This document shows positions 21,264 to 29,371 of a stretch of 29,494 nt of DNA, one piece after another. Every line of letters begins with the position of its first letter. Position 1 is the first letter of the stretch. The DNA lies in IMG/VR virus record IMGVR_UViG_3300042197_004413, positions 1-29,494 of that record; one strand, written 5' to 3'. Made by a program: the position numbers and the translations under genes. This DNA is from a virus. The notes under the pieces are model-generated. The model did not search any database and had not been told where the DNA came from. It was given only the letters and a program-made list of their open reading frames with translations.

Positions 21264-23735
21264 ATGCAGGCTCTTCTCTATTGCAATCTCTCCACACGCA
21301 CGGTTTCCGAGCAACTTACCGGTTCGGCCTTCAATTGGCCGAGGGTGGTGGCGGGGGACCATCTGACGCTTAGCTTGCGATTCGCTGAGAAGATCGATGG
21401 TCAAGCCATTGAAGTTTCGCGTGTGGTGCGGCGACTGCGAGCCTCGGTTGGTCGCCTTGACACTAGGCCGGAGCAGGGGAGTTATCGGCTCCGACTGGGT
21501 AATGCGGCGGCCCAAGAAGGAGTCAACCTGACCACGCCCATTCCTTGGAATGCCACCGCCGCACAAATGGCATCGGCATTCAATACGGTTCCTGCGTTGG
21601 TCGCAGCCTATGGAGCCGCCACCGTGGAGTTGGTGGATGGCAGCTACTTGGTCCGTTTTGCCTCGGCCCCTTCCGCGGTGCCTATGACCGTGGCGGAAAA
21701 CTCCCTGCTGCCCATCAGCTTTGCCCGGGTCATCCCCATCCTGTTCGACGGCAAGTGGGTGCATGAGCTGAGGCTCATCCAGGCTGGAGCCGCCTTCACC
21801 ACGGCCTTTGACCGTATCGTTCCACCTGCGCCGACGATCACCGCTCTGCAAAACGGAGGAGCCGATGGCGACATTGAGTGGAACGAGATTCAAAGGCTCT
21901 ACGTGCCTCCGGATTTCCGAGGCACCTATCAGCTTCGCCGCGGGTTCAAGAAGAGCGGGCTGCTCTCGCGTGAGGACGGTGCGGAGCAAATCACCGCTGC
22001 CATCGAAGCCCTCGCCGACGAGGACGGAACCTTTGTGGTCACGAACCCAACTGGGAACACCGCCCACATCGAATTCACGGGCAGCATGGAGGGCACCAAT
22101 CAGGCTTTGCTCGATGTGACCGTGTTCGATGCCCCGGAGGGAGACGTCACCTTCACGCTCAGCCTCAACACTCCTGAACTACGGTCCTTGATGCGGGAGG
22201 CCGATCCCAAGACGGGCGAACTCAAACTGCCCTTCGAGGTGGAGGTGACCTTTGAGGACGAGCACGATGAGGACATCCTGCATCCGGTGGCGGTGATTCG
22301 CACCGAGCTGACCTTGGCCAACGAACTTATCTGGGAGGAACTCGCCACAGCTCAGAACATCGACTGGTTGCGTCCGCCGCTTCCCAAGGACTATGTGCCG
22401 TTCACACCCGACCAGATTGCGACGGGCATCCCCTACTACCACACCACCCTGGGAAATGGTTCGGCTGTGGCGTTCGTGATCGATCACAACCTTAACACGG
22501 AAGCGATCCATGTCACGCTGCGCCAAAACGCTCCTGGAGGTCGGCTGCTCTCCATTCCGGAGGACTACTCGATCACCATCGAGGGGCCCAGCAGTATTAC
22601 CGTCTCTCTTGCAGCCGGGGCATCTGCACCCGCAGTGGGTGGACTTGCCATTGCCGTCCTGGGCGGATCTCCGGTGGCCGCCTTCAACGTCCATGGCCAC
22701 ACGATCGCTCAAATCCAGAACCTCCAACTCATCCTCGATCAACTGGGGGCGGCGGTGAGCGAGTTGCAGTCCCTCGTGCCTCAAGGCGGCCTGACTGCGG
22801 AAGCGGCCAATCAAACAGGCCCCATCGCCCAGTGGACGTTGCCTGTGTTTCTTGATCTGTATCCGACGAGGCAGACGGTGACTGAGGAAATCGAGTCCCT
22901 GGCCGACCTGACGCCTGCTTTACTTGCCTCGCTCGACATTCGTGACGGCGGCCTGCTTCCCGCGATCCATCAGGCCACTTTCCTGGCGCTGCCTGGAGTG
23001 GTGGATTACAGCGCCAGCTTCAAGGGCAAGGTCTATCAGAACCAGACCACTGCGGCCATCCGCATCCCGGGTGGCAAAGGGCGACGGTCCATGGATGTGC
23101 AGCCCGGTGAGTTTGCTTCCTTTGATGGGCGGGTCTGGTATAAGGTCCAGCGCTTCGGTTCCGAAACCAGCTTCTACCCGGCCGACTTCAATCGCGAACT
23201 CTTCACCCTGGCGCTCAACGACAAGCAACTGCGCCTGAAGAAAACCTTTGAGCTGAAGTTCGGCTTCGAGTGCGCCATCCTGACCAATCGACTCGCTTCC
23301 CAAGCCGAGTTCGCCAACTCGATCTTCAATACCGAGGCTCAGTGGCAGGTTGTGCTTGATTGGGGCGAGTTCGCCCAGGAAAGCAGTCCCGCCACCACGG
23401 GTGCCAACTTCAAGAACATCACCTGGAACCCAACGCCCATCCTGGCGCACCGGTTCTTCGTCACTCATACCGCCGTGGCTCACACCTTTGGCTGCCGCAT
23501 CAGTCGCAGTGCCAGCAACGTTCTGGCATGCAGCCGCTTGCTCTATGGCGGGGAGGAGGGCGGTGCGTCCTGTCCCACAACGGCCAACTTCGCCATCCGC
23601 GCCCGACTGCTGCGATTCGACACGCGCGACACTGTGAGCGACCCGCGCGGATTGGTCGCTTTGCTGGGTCTGGATCGGCAAATCGTCTCCGAGGAAACCG
23701 GCAGCAGTGAAACAGGCCGCGCCATCATTCGCTGA
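21264..23735 (+). CDS. Large tail fibre or tail-tip protein
   Basis: 823 residues. The N-terminal part, MQALLYCNLSTRTVSEQLTG then WPRVVAGDHLTLSLRF, resembles the beginning of virion adhesion proteins of related prophages. The central part contains repeated beta domains (FRGTYQLRRGFKKSGLLSRE; PEGDVTFTLSLNTPELRSLM) and a helix LQLILDQLGAAVSELQSLVP likely to trimerise. The C-terminal part has CAILTNRLASQAEFANSIFN and LGCRIS-type beta strands with several cysteines. Large size, beta content and a central trimerisation helix favour a fibre or receptor-binding protein. No lambda gpJ-type signature was found. The 5' end has a decayed duplicate 1.6 kb upstream. Confidence 0.7.
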   Translation: MQALLYCNLSTRTVSEQLTGSAFNWPRVVAGDHLTLSLRFAEKIDGQAIEVSRVVRRLRASVGRLDTRPEQGSYRLRLGNAAAQEGVNLTTPIPWNATAAQMASAFNTVPALVAAYGAATVELVDGSYLVRFASAPSAVPMTVAENSLLPISFARVIPILFDGKWVHELRLIQAGAAFTTAFDRIVPPAPTITALQNGGADGDIEWNEIQRLYVPPDFRGTYQLRRGFKKSGLLSREDGAEQITAAIEALADEDGTFVVTNPTGNTAHIEFTGSMEGTNQALLDVTVFDAPEGDVTFTLSLNTPELRSLMREADPKTGELKLPFEVEVTFEDEHDEDILHPVAVIRTELTLANELIWEELATAQNIDWLRPPLPKDYVPFTPDQIATGIPYYHTTLGNGSAVAFVIDHNLNTEAIHVTLRQNAPGGRLLSIPEDYSITIEGPSSITVSLAAGASAPAVGGLAIAVLGGSPVAAFNVHGHTIAQIQNLQLILDQLGAAVSELQSLVPQGGLTAEAANQTGPIAQWTLPVFLDLYPTRQTVTEEIESLADLTPALLASLDIRDGGLLPAIHQATFLALPGVVDYSASFKGKVYQNQTTAAIRIPGGKGRRSMDVQPGEFASFDGRVWYKVQRFGSETSFYPADFNRELFTLALNDKQLRLKKTFELKFGFECAILTNRLASQAEFANSIFNTEAQWQVVLDWGEFAQESSPATTGANFKNITWNPTPILAHRFFVTHTAVAHTFGCRISRSASNVLACSRLLYGGEEGGASCPTTANFAIRARLLRFDTRDTVSDPRGLVALLGLDRQIVSEETGSSETGRAIIR

Positions 23736-23743
23736 TTATCGCT

Positions 23744-24478
23744 ATGCCTGCTCCAATCCTCAGTCAGATCACTTCCATTCACTCAATCCCGATTGGCTCA
23801 GCCTGGTATTTTCAGCCCGCCTTGGCGTCGGCATCCTCGGGCGCATCAAGCTGGACTGCCACAGGGCTGCCTCCCGGTCTTTCCATCAACACCTCAACCG
23901 GGCTCATTTCAGGTGTGCCCAGTGCTGAAGGGGTCTATGACGTGCGACTGCGTGCGGTCAACGCCAGCGGGGGTTCGCCATGGCTTGTCTTTCCCATGGG
24001 AGTGCGCGCCACGGGGCAGGAGTCTGGAACAGCCAAGCGGGTGAATATCAATTTGCAGACAGGCGCGGTGTATTCACCCGACAACAATGTGATGTTCCAA
24101 GTGAAGTCGGGCGACCTGATGCCGGTGGCGGTGGGCTTCGAGGACGAAGGAAAGCTGCTGGACATTCCGATGCTATCGCTGATCAACTTTGCCATCAAAG
24201 AGACCGATGACGAGCCGGTCATCCCCCTTAACGATGGATTGTTCAGGAAGATTGGGGCTGGCGTCTACACTCGCTACGTCACGTTTCTGGATTTGAGGAG
24301 CCAGGCTTTGAGAAACGCCCTGTCGAACTGGGAGCATCCCAAAGGCACCAACTTTGTCGGTCTCGCCGAGATCGAGTGGGTCTGGATTGAAAGCCGACCA
24401 GGTTTCCCCACGCCGCAGATCGCCGCCAGAACGTCTGGCACGTTCTCCCTGGCTGCCTTTCGTGAATTGAAGCCATGA
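23744..24478 (+). CDS. Virion protein with putative Ig (He_PIG) domain
   Basis: 244 residues. TGLPPGLSINTSTGLISGVP followed by SAEGVYDVRLRAVNASGG (about residues 47-85) is the diagnostic core of the putative-Ig (He_PIG) fold common in phage tail and bacterial surface proteins. The second half (KRVNINLQTGAVYSPDNNVM; IPMLSLINFAIKETDDEPVI; ending RTSGTFSLAAFRELKP) is a separate beta domain of unknown family. The start lies 8 nt after the fibre gene stop, and the next gene overlaps by four bases. Role: probable adhesion or fibre-decoration protein. Confidence 0.75.
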   Translation: MPAPILSQITSIHSIPIGSAWYFQPALASASSGASSWTATGLPPGLSINTSTGLISGVPSAEGVYDVRLRAVNASGGSPWLVFPMGVRATGQESGTAKRVNINLQTGAVYSPDNNVMFQVKSGDLMPVAVGFEDEGKLLDIPMLSLINFAIKETDDEPVIPLNDGLFRKIGAGVYTRYVTFLDLRSQALRNALSNWEHPKGTNFVGLAEIEWVWIESRPGFPTPQIAARTSGTFSLAAFRELKP

Positions 24479-25716
24479 GTACCAGCGGACCAACTGGGCC
24501 GGCGCTGATGCACTTTCCGCTGGCTGAAACTTATGCGTTCTATGGACGCCGAATTCGCCGTGCTTCCTGGAAACAGATGCCGCCTGATGCGGTGACAGCC
24601 AGCACGCCTCAGCCGACCAAGCCGGTGCGCTGGTTCAGTTATCTGGGTGGGCTGTGGTTTGTGGCGAGCTGGCGCATTACCAGCGGCAAGGTGGAATCCT
24701 TTGAACGGGTGGTCGAGGCCGCAGACTTTACCAGGGAGGACATGCTCGCCTGGGACTGGACCACTCTGGGTCCCGAATGCGACATAGGCAGCGGGGATTG
24801 CTCCTGCTCGGGCAATTCGGCCTTACTGGCGGTGCAGCCATTCAGCGAAGAGGCGGTCAATGTGGAGATTGGTGTGAGTTTCGACCTTCGGTTCGGTAAC
24901 ACGCGCCAGGGTGACTTTGGTTGCGCCCTGCCACCAGCTGATCCTCGAGACTTCGGCGGTGGGAGCTGCGAATGCTCTGGAAGCGGTGGAACGGGAGGGA
25001 ATGGCACGGGTAACTGCCCGCCCGGCTTCAAACGGGTTAACGGCATGTGCATCCCGGATGGCGATCCGCCCGACCCAGAATGCCCTGACTGCAATGGAGG
25101 CAACGGATCAGGAGGTAATGGAGGAGGTGGCGGCGGCGATGGCGGCAGCGGAGGAGGGGGTGGTAGTGGTGACGATGGCGGCGGGGGAGGTGATGATGGC
25201 AATGGTGGAGGTGGCGGCGGAGGTGGTGGGGGAGGTGGTGGCGGTGGACGCCCGCCTCGTCCGCCGAGGCCGCCCGAGCCCACCTGCACTTGCTCGCTGG
25301 AAATGACTCGTGGTAGCGACGATTGCTATGATAAGACCGAGTATACCGCGACATCCGGTGGTCAAACGCTCGTCGAGAATTCCTGGTCAGGACATTTGAG
25401 CCTCAATGCGCCGGATGACGGACAGTTATGGTTCTATCGGGTCACGTTTCGTGGCAAAATCTTGGAGAGCGGGACCATGATCCCTGGCGACAACATTGGC
25501 ATCTTTACTGACACCGTGAGAGGCGAGCCAGGTCAGTCTTTTGGCATGAGCGCGTCGGTCAATAAGCCTCTCAGCACCGAGTCTTGCGACGACTCCTACT
25601 CCTGCACTTTCCCTGACTGGTGTCCGCCACCCCGCAGCGGCTCCAGTGGTCCCCGAACGCCTCCCGGCAGCGGTGGGACCCGGCGCTCCGGCGGCAACTA
25701 CGTCCCACCCCCTTAA
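24475..25716 (+). CDS. Gly/Cys-rich tail protein with Tad2-like N-terminal domain
   Basis: 413 residues in three parts. Residues about 10-95 resemble the DUF2829/Tad2 domain: LAETYAFYGRRIRRASWKQM at the front (the G-x-x-(I/V)-x-R-x-x-W motif) and FTREDMLAWDWTTL at the end (family 'DLLAxDWE'). Tad2 proteins of phages are known to bind the signal molecule of Thoeris defence. The middle has Cys pairs, including CPPGFKRVNGMCIPDG (EGF-like spacing), then a run of more than 60 mostly Gly/Asp residues encoded at about 25095-25250, then PRPP repeats. The C-terminal domain (TCSLEMTRGSDDCYDKTEYT) is beta-rich with four or more cysteines. The Gly hinge suggests a virion surface protein with mobile ends. 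Confidence 0.65.
   Translation: MSTSGPTGPALMHFPLAETYAFYGRRIRRASWKQMPPDAVTASTPQPTKPVRWFSYLGGLWFVASWRITSGKVESFERVVEAADFTREDMLAWDWTTLGPECDIGSGDCSCSGNSALLAVQPFSEEAVNVEIGVSFDLRFGNTRQGDFGCALPPADPRDFGGGSCECSGSGGTGGNGTGNCPPGFKRVNGMCIPDGDPPDPECPDCNGGNGSGGNGGGGGGDGGSGGGGGSGDDGGGGGDDGNGGGGGGGGGGGGGGGRPPRPPRPPEPTCTCSLEMTRGSDDCYDKTEYTATSGGQTLVENSWSGHLSLNAPDDGQLWFYRVTFRGKILESGTMIPGDNIGIFTDTVRGEPGQSFGMSASVNKPLSTESCDDSYSCTFPDWCPPPRSGSSGPRTPPGSGGTRRSGGNYVPPP
25095..25250 (+). repeat. Glycine-codon low-complexity tract
   Basis: About 50 consecutive GGN/GAY-type codons with mixed third bases, encoding a Gly-Asp-Ser hinge. Codon variation shows it is not a simple microsatellite. The C-rich opposite strand creates long proline-rich antisense frames that are not genes. 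Confidence 0.8.
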
Positions 25717-25728
25717 CACGTTTTCACC

Positions 25729-28017
25729 ATGCACCACGCCTACTGCTTTTTCTCCTTTAAGGGCGACTACGAATCGCTTCTGCAATCCATCCGCTCCATC
25801 CGGGCCTGCCATCCTACAGCCAAGATCGCGGTCTTCGATGATGGTCGCCACCCGCTGCCCAAGCCCCCACCGGCTGACTACTACGAGCGCACTTGGTTTC
25901 AGCGCGGCGGCAACCTCAATGGCCGTGAGTGCATCATGGGCGAACTACTCGCCTTTCAGAAGGCTGCACGGTTGTTCGGAGCGCAATGGGTCGCCAAGAT
26001 CGACTGTGACACGGTGGTCGTTGATGGGGCGAGAGCGTTCTCATTGCCTGCTTCAGTCCACTCAGACATTTACGGGGCTAGCTGGCACGAACATGGAGTC
26101 TGGGGGCCGTTTTACATTGTTTCGGTGCCCTTCATTTACCGAATGCTTGAGGCGATCAATGGCTTTGGTGGGTTGCCTGACGAGGAAGATTTTGGTATGA
26201 CGGCATTGGCCCGCCAAGCCCGGGGGCGCGTGACGATCGTCCCATGGGCTGAGCACTTCCTCAATGGGTTCGACTACCGCTTGAAGCAGTTTGATTTTGA
26301 GCGATTCCGCACAACCTGCGCCATCACCTGCGGCAATCGCATGCAACTGGGCGGGCCGGATCCTCGCGCGGTTCAGGCTCGGGCGATGCGCGGACTGGTC
26401 GACTACCTCCTAGAGGGCCGATCTTTCGACTGGGGGCAAGTATTGGAAGCTCACGAGGTGTTCAATGCCGTGGAGGATCCCAGGGCTGAGGACTCAAAAA
26501 AAAACGAGGCAGTTGCCGTCATTGCCCCGGTTGCAGCTCGAAAGCCTGAGCGTGTTGCCAAACTTGCGCCAAAGCCGCTAGTTCGTTGCGCAACGAACTA
26601 CTTAGTCGAATCCGGTGAACGGCCGTCGCTTTCGGTCGTGGTGATTGGGCGCAACAGCGCAGCGTTCCTCGGGGAGTGTCTGGCCTCCATCCAGGCGCAG
26701 ACGGTTCGACCCGATGAATGGGTCTATGTGGACGATGCGAGCGAGGACGACAGCGTCAACATCGCCCGGAGATTCGATGGCCTGCAGGTTCGTTCGTTGC
26801 GCAACCGAGTCGGGATGTGTGCTGCCCGCATGGTTGGGGTGGAGATGACAACTGGGGCGCTGATGCTGTTCGTGGACAGTGACAACATCTTGCCGCCCGA
26901 CTACCTGGCCACCATGATCGAGGACCTGGGAAGGAACCACGCCTTCGCCTACCCCTCCAAGACGTTCTTTGGCACCGAGGAGGCTTTGTATCGCCACAGG
27001 GAAGTCTATCCCAATGACCAGTGGCAACCGCCTGCTGCCGACCGCGCCAAGCTCTGGTCCCGCAACTACGCCGACACCTGCAGTTTGCTCCGTCGCGATG
27101 CGTTCCTGGCCGCCGGCGGCTGGCGCTCCAACCCGGCGGACACGATGTTCGACTGGGATTTGTTCCTGCGCATGAGCGGCAGAGGGTCGCATGTTCGCTC
27201 CCGAGCCCGGCTGGATTATCGGATCCACGAGAGTAATTGGAGCGCCAAGGAGCGCGACATGAGCCGTCGGAAGATGAACGGTCTGGTGCGGCGCCACGCG
27301 GCCACGATCACCGTGGGCTGCGTCTGGAGCGGTCGGATGGGGCAGCGCTTTGCCCGGATTTGGCTCAAGGCGCTCGCGGAGTCGCTTCAGGCCGCCGGCA
27401 AGACCGCAGAATTACTGATCCTCGATGACAGCAGCACGGGTTTCCCTGTGCGCGAGATCGGCCGGCACAAGGGGGTGTTCCCGGCGTTCTCAATCCAGCG
27501 CATCCACCGTGGAATGAAGGCCACCAAGCGGCGTCCTGATCGCCGAGCCACCGCCGAGTTCCTTGCACCAGCCTGTAACCGGATCCTCGACACATCTGCA
27601 GGGGATGTGGTCTGGTTCATCGAGGACGACATCGTCGTGCCGGTTCACGCGGCCGATGTGTTGTTGCGAGAACTGCTCCAGGCCGAGAAGACGCCGCGAG
27701 CCGCGGTGGGCGGTTGCTACCGTTCCCGACACGAGCCTGATCATTGGATTGCGGCCAACCTGGGCAGGAAGGTGAGTCACCTGATAGAGTTGCCTGAGGC
27801 CCCGACGCCCGTCCAGTTCACGGGCACCGGCTGCCTAATGGTCGCAAAGGACTTGGCTGCGGAGGTGAGGTTCGGCACTGAATGGATTTATCAAAGCCGC
27901 AGGGCAGCGGCTCATGATTGGGTGTTCGTCTGGCAATTGGATCAGCGGGGAACGTCGGTCATCCTGGTTCCGGAGGTGATTTGCCGTCACCACAGCAGCC
28001 TATTCACATGGGTCTAA
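25729..28017 (+). CDS. Triple glycosyltransferase-domain protein
   Basis: 762 residues with three GT-A-like units. Unit 1 (about 1-245): HHAYCFFSFKGDYESLLQSI, VFDDGR and metal motif KIDCDT (D92, D94). Unit 2 (about 299-525): a family-2-type enzyme, SLSVVVIGRNSAAFLGECLA, YVDDASEDDS and LFVDSDN (D383, D385), with FDWDLFLRMSG as the catalytic-base region. Unit 3 (about 525-762): ITVGCVWSGRMGQRF, LLILDDSST and WFIEDDIVVP (E632-D634). A linker (250-298) contains a nine-A run. It closes the tail operon and overlaps the integrase tail to tail by four bases. Possible acceptors are virion proteins, host surface polysaccharide or the modified phage DNA; the sequence does not decide. Confidence 0.85.
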   Translation: MHHAYCFFSFKGDYESLLQSIRSIRACHPTAKIAVFDDGRHPLPKPPPADYYERTWFQRGGNLNGRECIMGELLAFQKAARLFGAQWVAKIDCDTVVVDGARAFSLPASVHSDIYGASWHEHGVWGPFYIVSVPFIYRMLEAINGFGGLPDEEDFGMTALARQARGRVTIVPWAEHFLNGFDYRLKQFDFERFRTTCAITCGNRMQLGGPDPRAVQARAMRGLVDYLLEGRSFDWGQVLEAHEVFNAVEDPRAEDSKKNEAVAVIAPVAARKPERVAKLAPKPLVRCATNYLVESGERPSLSVVVIGRNSAAFLGECLASIQAQTVRPDEWVYVDDASEDDSVNIARRFDGLQVRSLRNRVGMCAARMVGVEMTTGALMLFVDSDNILPPDYLATMIEDLGRNHAFAYPSKTFFGTEEALYRHREVYPNDQWQPPAADRAKLWSRNYADTCSLLRRDAFLAAGGWRSNPADTMFDWDLFLRMSGRGSHVRSRARLDYRIHESNWSAKERDMSRRKMNGLVRRHAATITVGCVWSGRMGQRFARIWLKALAESLQAAGKTAELLILDDSSTGFPVREIGRHKGVFPAFSIQRIHRGMKATKRRPDRRATAEFLAPACNRILDTSAGDVVWFIEDDIVVPVHAADVLLRELLQAEKTPRAAVGGCYRSRHEPDHWIAANLGRKVSHLIELPEAPTPVQFTGTGCLMVAKDLAAEVRFGTEWIYQSRRAAAHDWVFVWQLDQRGTSVILVPEVICRHHSSLFTWV
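26496..26504 (+). repeat. A9 homopolymer in the GT interdomain linker
   Basis: Nine consecutive A bases encode KK within SKKN between glycosyltransferase units 1 and 2. A gain or loss of one base leads to stop codons within about 40 codons, so slippage would yield a unit-1-only protein. Confidence 0.6.
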
Positions 28018-29306
28018 TCCGACAGGAAAACCCGCTTCTGGCGGCACCAATTGGGTCGCGATGGTTTCCAGTCTACTGGCGGCTTGATGGCAAACCATTG
28101 TTCTGCGGATTCAAGACTGACGAGTTCCCGATAGTGTTTGAAGATGATGGTTGGCGAGTTTCCGGCCTCCAGAGCCACCTGATTGGCATTTTGAATGTGA
28201 GCCAGCCTATAGCTAATGTAAGAGTGGCGAAGGACATTGTGGGGCCATGCGAGGTCCAGTTTCTTTGCGAATGCCGTTGCTTGTCTGAATCGATCCTCAT
28301 CAGGCACAATCATCCCTTCTCTGGGCAACTGATCGAGCCAAGATGCCAGGTTATCTGAGATCGGCACGATTCGACGGGATGCTGTTTTAGCCTGTCCGGC
28401 CCGTAACTCGATGATACGGCGATCCAAGTTGACCGACGTCCATGAGAGCCGTCCAATTTCCGCCGTGCGCAGTCCAGCAAACCCTCCAATCGCATAGATC
28501 GGGATCAAGTGAGCGGGGGCGTTGCTCAAAAGGCGCTCCATTTGCTCAGGCGTGAAGATCTCGGTTTTGGTTTCACCCTCTTTCACTTTGGAAAGCAGTT
28601 CCACTGCGGTGGCCTCGGACTTGGGCAGGTAAGCGCGGGATTTGGCGAACGAAAAGAAGACCTTGATCATTCGTAGCATCCCATTGCGGGTGACAGGGGA
28701 GACCTTCATTCCTCGGAGCCACTTGTCGATGTCATTGGTCTGAATCGCCAGAATCTCGCCAGGGAAGGCTTCGGCAAACCGATTGAGGGCGTGTTTGAGT
28801 TGGTCGAGATACCGTTTACTTGCCTGATCCTGTGTTTTGGCTTGGAAGAATTCGGGGATGATCTCAGGAACGGTTCGCCCCATTTTGACCCCATTGGTGC
28901 GACGAAGAAACTCTTCCACAGCCGAGAGCAAGGGGACGTCACCAAGGCGTTGGCGACATTGCAGATACTCCTCAATGACCGGTAGCAGGGGAAGATCGCG
29001 TTGCGAGAGCATACTTCGGGCAGTCAAGAAAGCTTCTCTTTCCTGAGGGCGCAGATCATTGGTAGCAGATAAACCTTCCTGGATCTTACGAGCAATGAGT
29101 TGGGCCTCGGTCTTGGCTTTTTCGAGTGACCCGAAGGTGCGTCGGACCCGCTTGCCATTCATGTGAAATGCCACGGTGTAACGGACCCACTTGTGCACCT
29201 TACCCTTGTAGATTGGGACCACGGCACTGCCGTGCTTCACACGTGCGAAGGGCTGACCCTTTTTTTGGGGTGTCATCCCCAATTCTGTCATGCTTTTGTC
29301 ATGCAT
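28014..29306 (-). CDS. int: Tyrosine-recombinase integrase
   Basis: 430 residues. The N-terminus (GQPFARVKHGSAVVPIYKGK then WVRYTVAFHMNGKRVRRTFG) is an arm-site-binding domain. A SAM-like core-binding domain spans about 145-225 (FAEAFPGEILAIQTNDIDKW). The catalytic domain has GGFAGLRTAEIGRLSW (R280), QAKTASRRIVPIS (K307), PHNVLRHSYISYRL (H356, R360) and AGNSPTIIFKHYREL, with nucleophile Y392. The histidine usually in 'GH' is asparagine (N383), a variant common in this integrase group. It faces leftward, away from the tRNA-Tyr 3' end. Start ATG 29306 is 20 nt from the TTGAC box. It should catalyse integration and excision at that tRNA. Confidence 0.93.
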   Translation of the reverse strand: MHDKSMTELGMTPQKKGQPFARVKHGSAVVPIYKGKVHKWVRYTVAFHMNGKRVRRTFGSLEKAKTEAQLIARKIQEGLSATNDLRPQEREAFLTARSMLSQRDLPLLPVIEEYLQCRQRLGDVPLLSAVEEFLRRTNGVKMGRTVPEIIPEFFQAKTQDQASKRYLDQLKHALNRFAEAFPGEILAIQTNDIDKWLRGMKVSPVTRNGMLRMIKVFFSFAKSRAYLPKSEATAVELLSKVKEGETKTEIFTPEQMERLLSNAPAHLIPIYAIGGFAGLRTAEIGRLSWTSVNLDRRIIELRAGQAKTASRRIVPISDNLASWLDQLPREGMIVPDEDRFRQATAFAKKLDLAWPHNVLRHSYISYRLAHIQNANQVALEAGNSPTIIFKHYRELVSLESAEQWFAIKPPVDWKPSRPNWCRQKRVFLSD

Positions 29307-29326
29307 GCCCCTGGTAGGGGTGTCAA
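29307..29326 (-). promoter_or_regulatory. Start-associated TTGACAC box, integrase gene
   Basis: Minus strand TTGACACCCCTACCAGGGGC is followed directly by the integrase ATG. It contains CCCCT-ACC-AGGGG, a perfect 5-bp inverted repeat (29308-29320). Confidence 0.65.
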
Positions 29327-29335
29327 CTTGAGTGG

Positions 29336-29354
29336 GGGATTCTCTCTGAATCCC
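29336..29354. repeat. Inverted repeat between int and tRNA
   Basis: GGGATTC-TCTCT-GAATCCC, perfect 7-bp arms. On the plus strand it is followed by TTGTTTT, but no plus-strand gene precedes it. On the minus strand it lies 18 nt downstream of the tRNA and could help 3' processing, or be an integrase arm or excisionase site. Confidence 0.5.
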
Positions 29355-29371
29355 TTGTTTTACGAAGGTGG

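Noticed and set aside
24639-25289. Proline-run minus-strand frame and a possible tandem repeat or CRISPR-like array
   Set aside because: The prolines are the complement of the glycine hinge. The repeat has no regular unit and no spacers, and codon third positions vary.
29336-29360. Inverted repeat with T-rich tail as an intrinsic terminator for int
   Set aside because: The T-rich side is on the plus strand, while int and the tRNA are both read on the minus strand, and the repeat is upstream of int.
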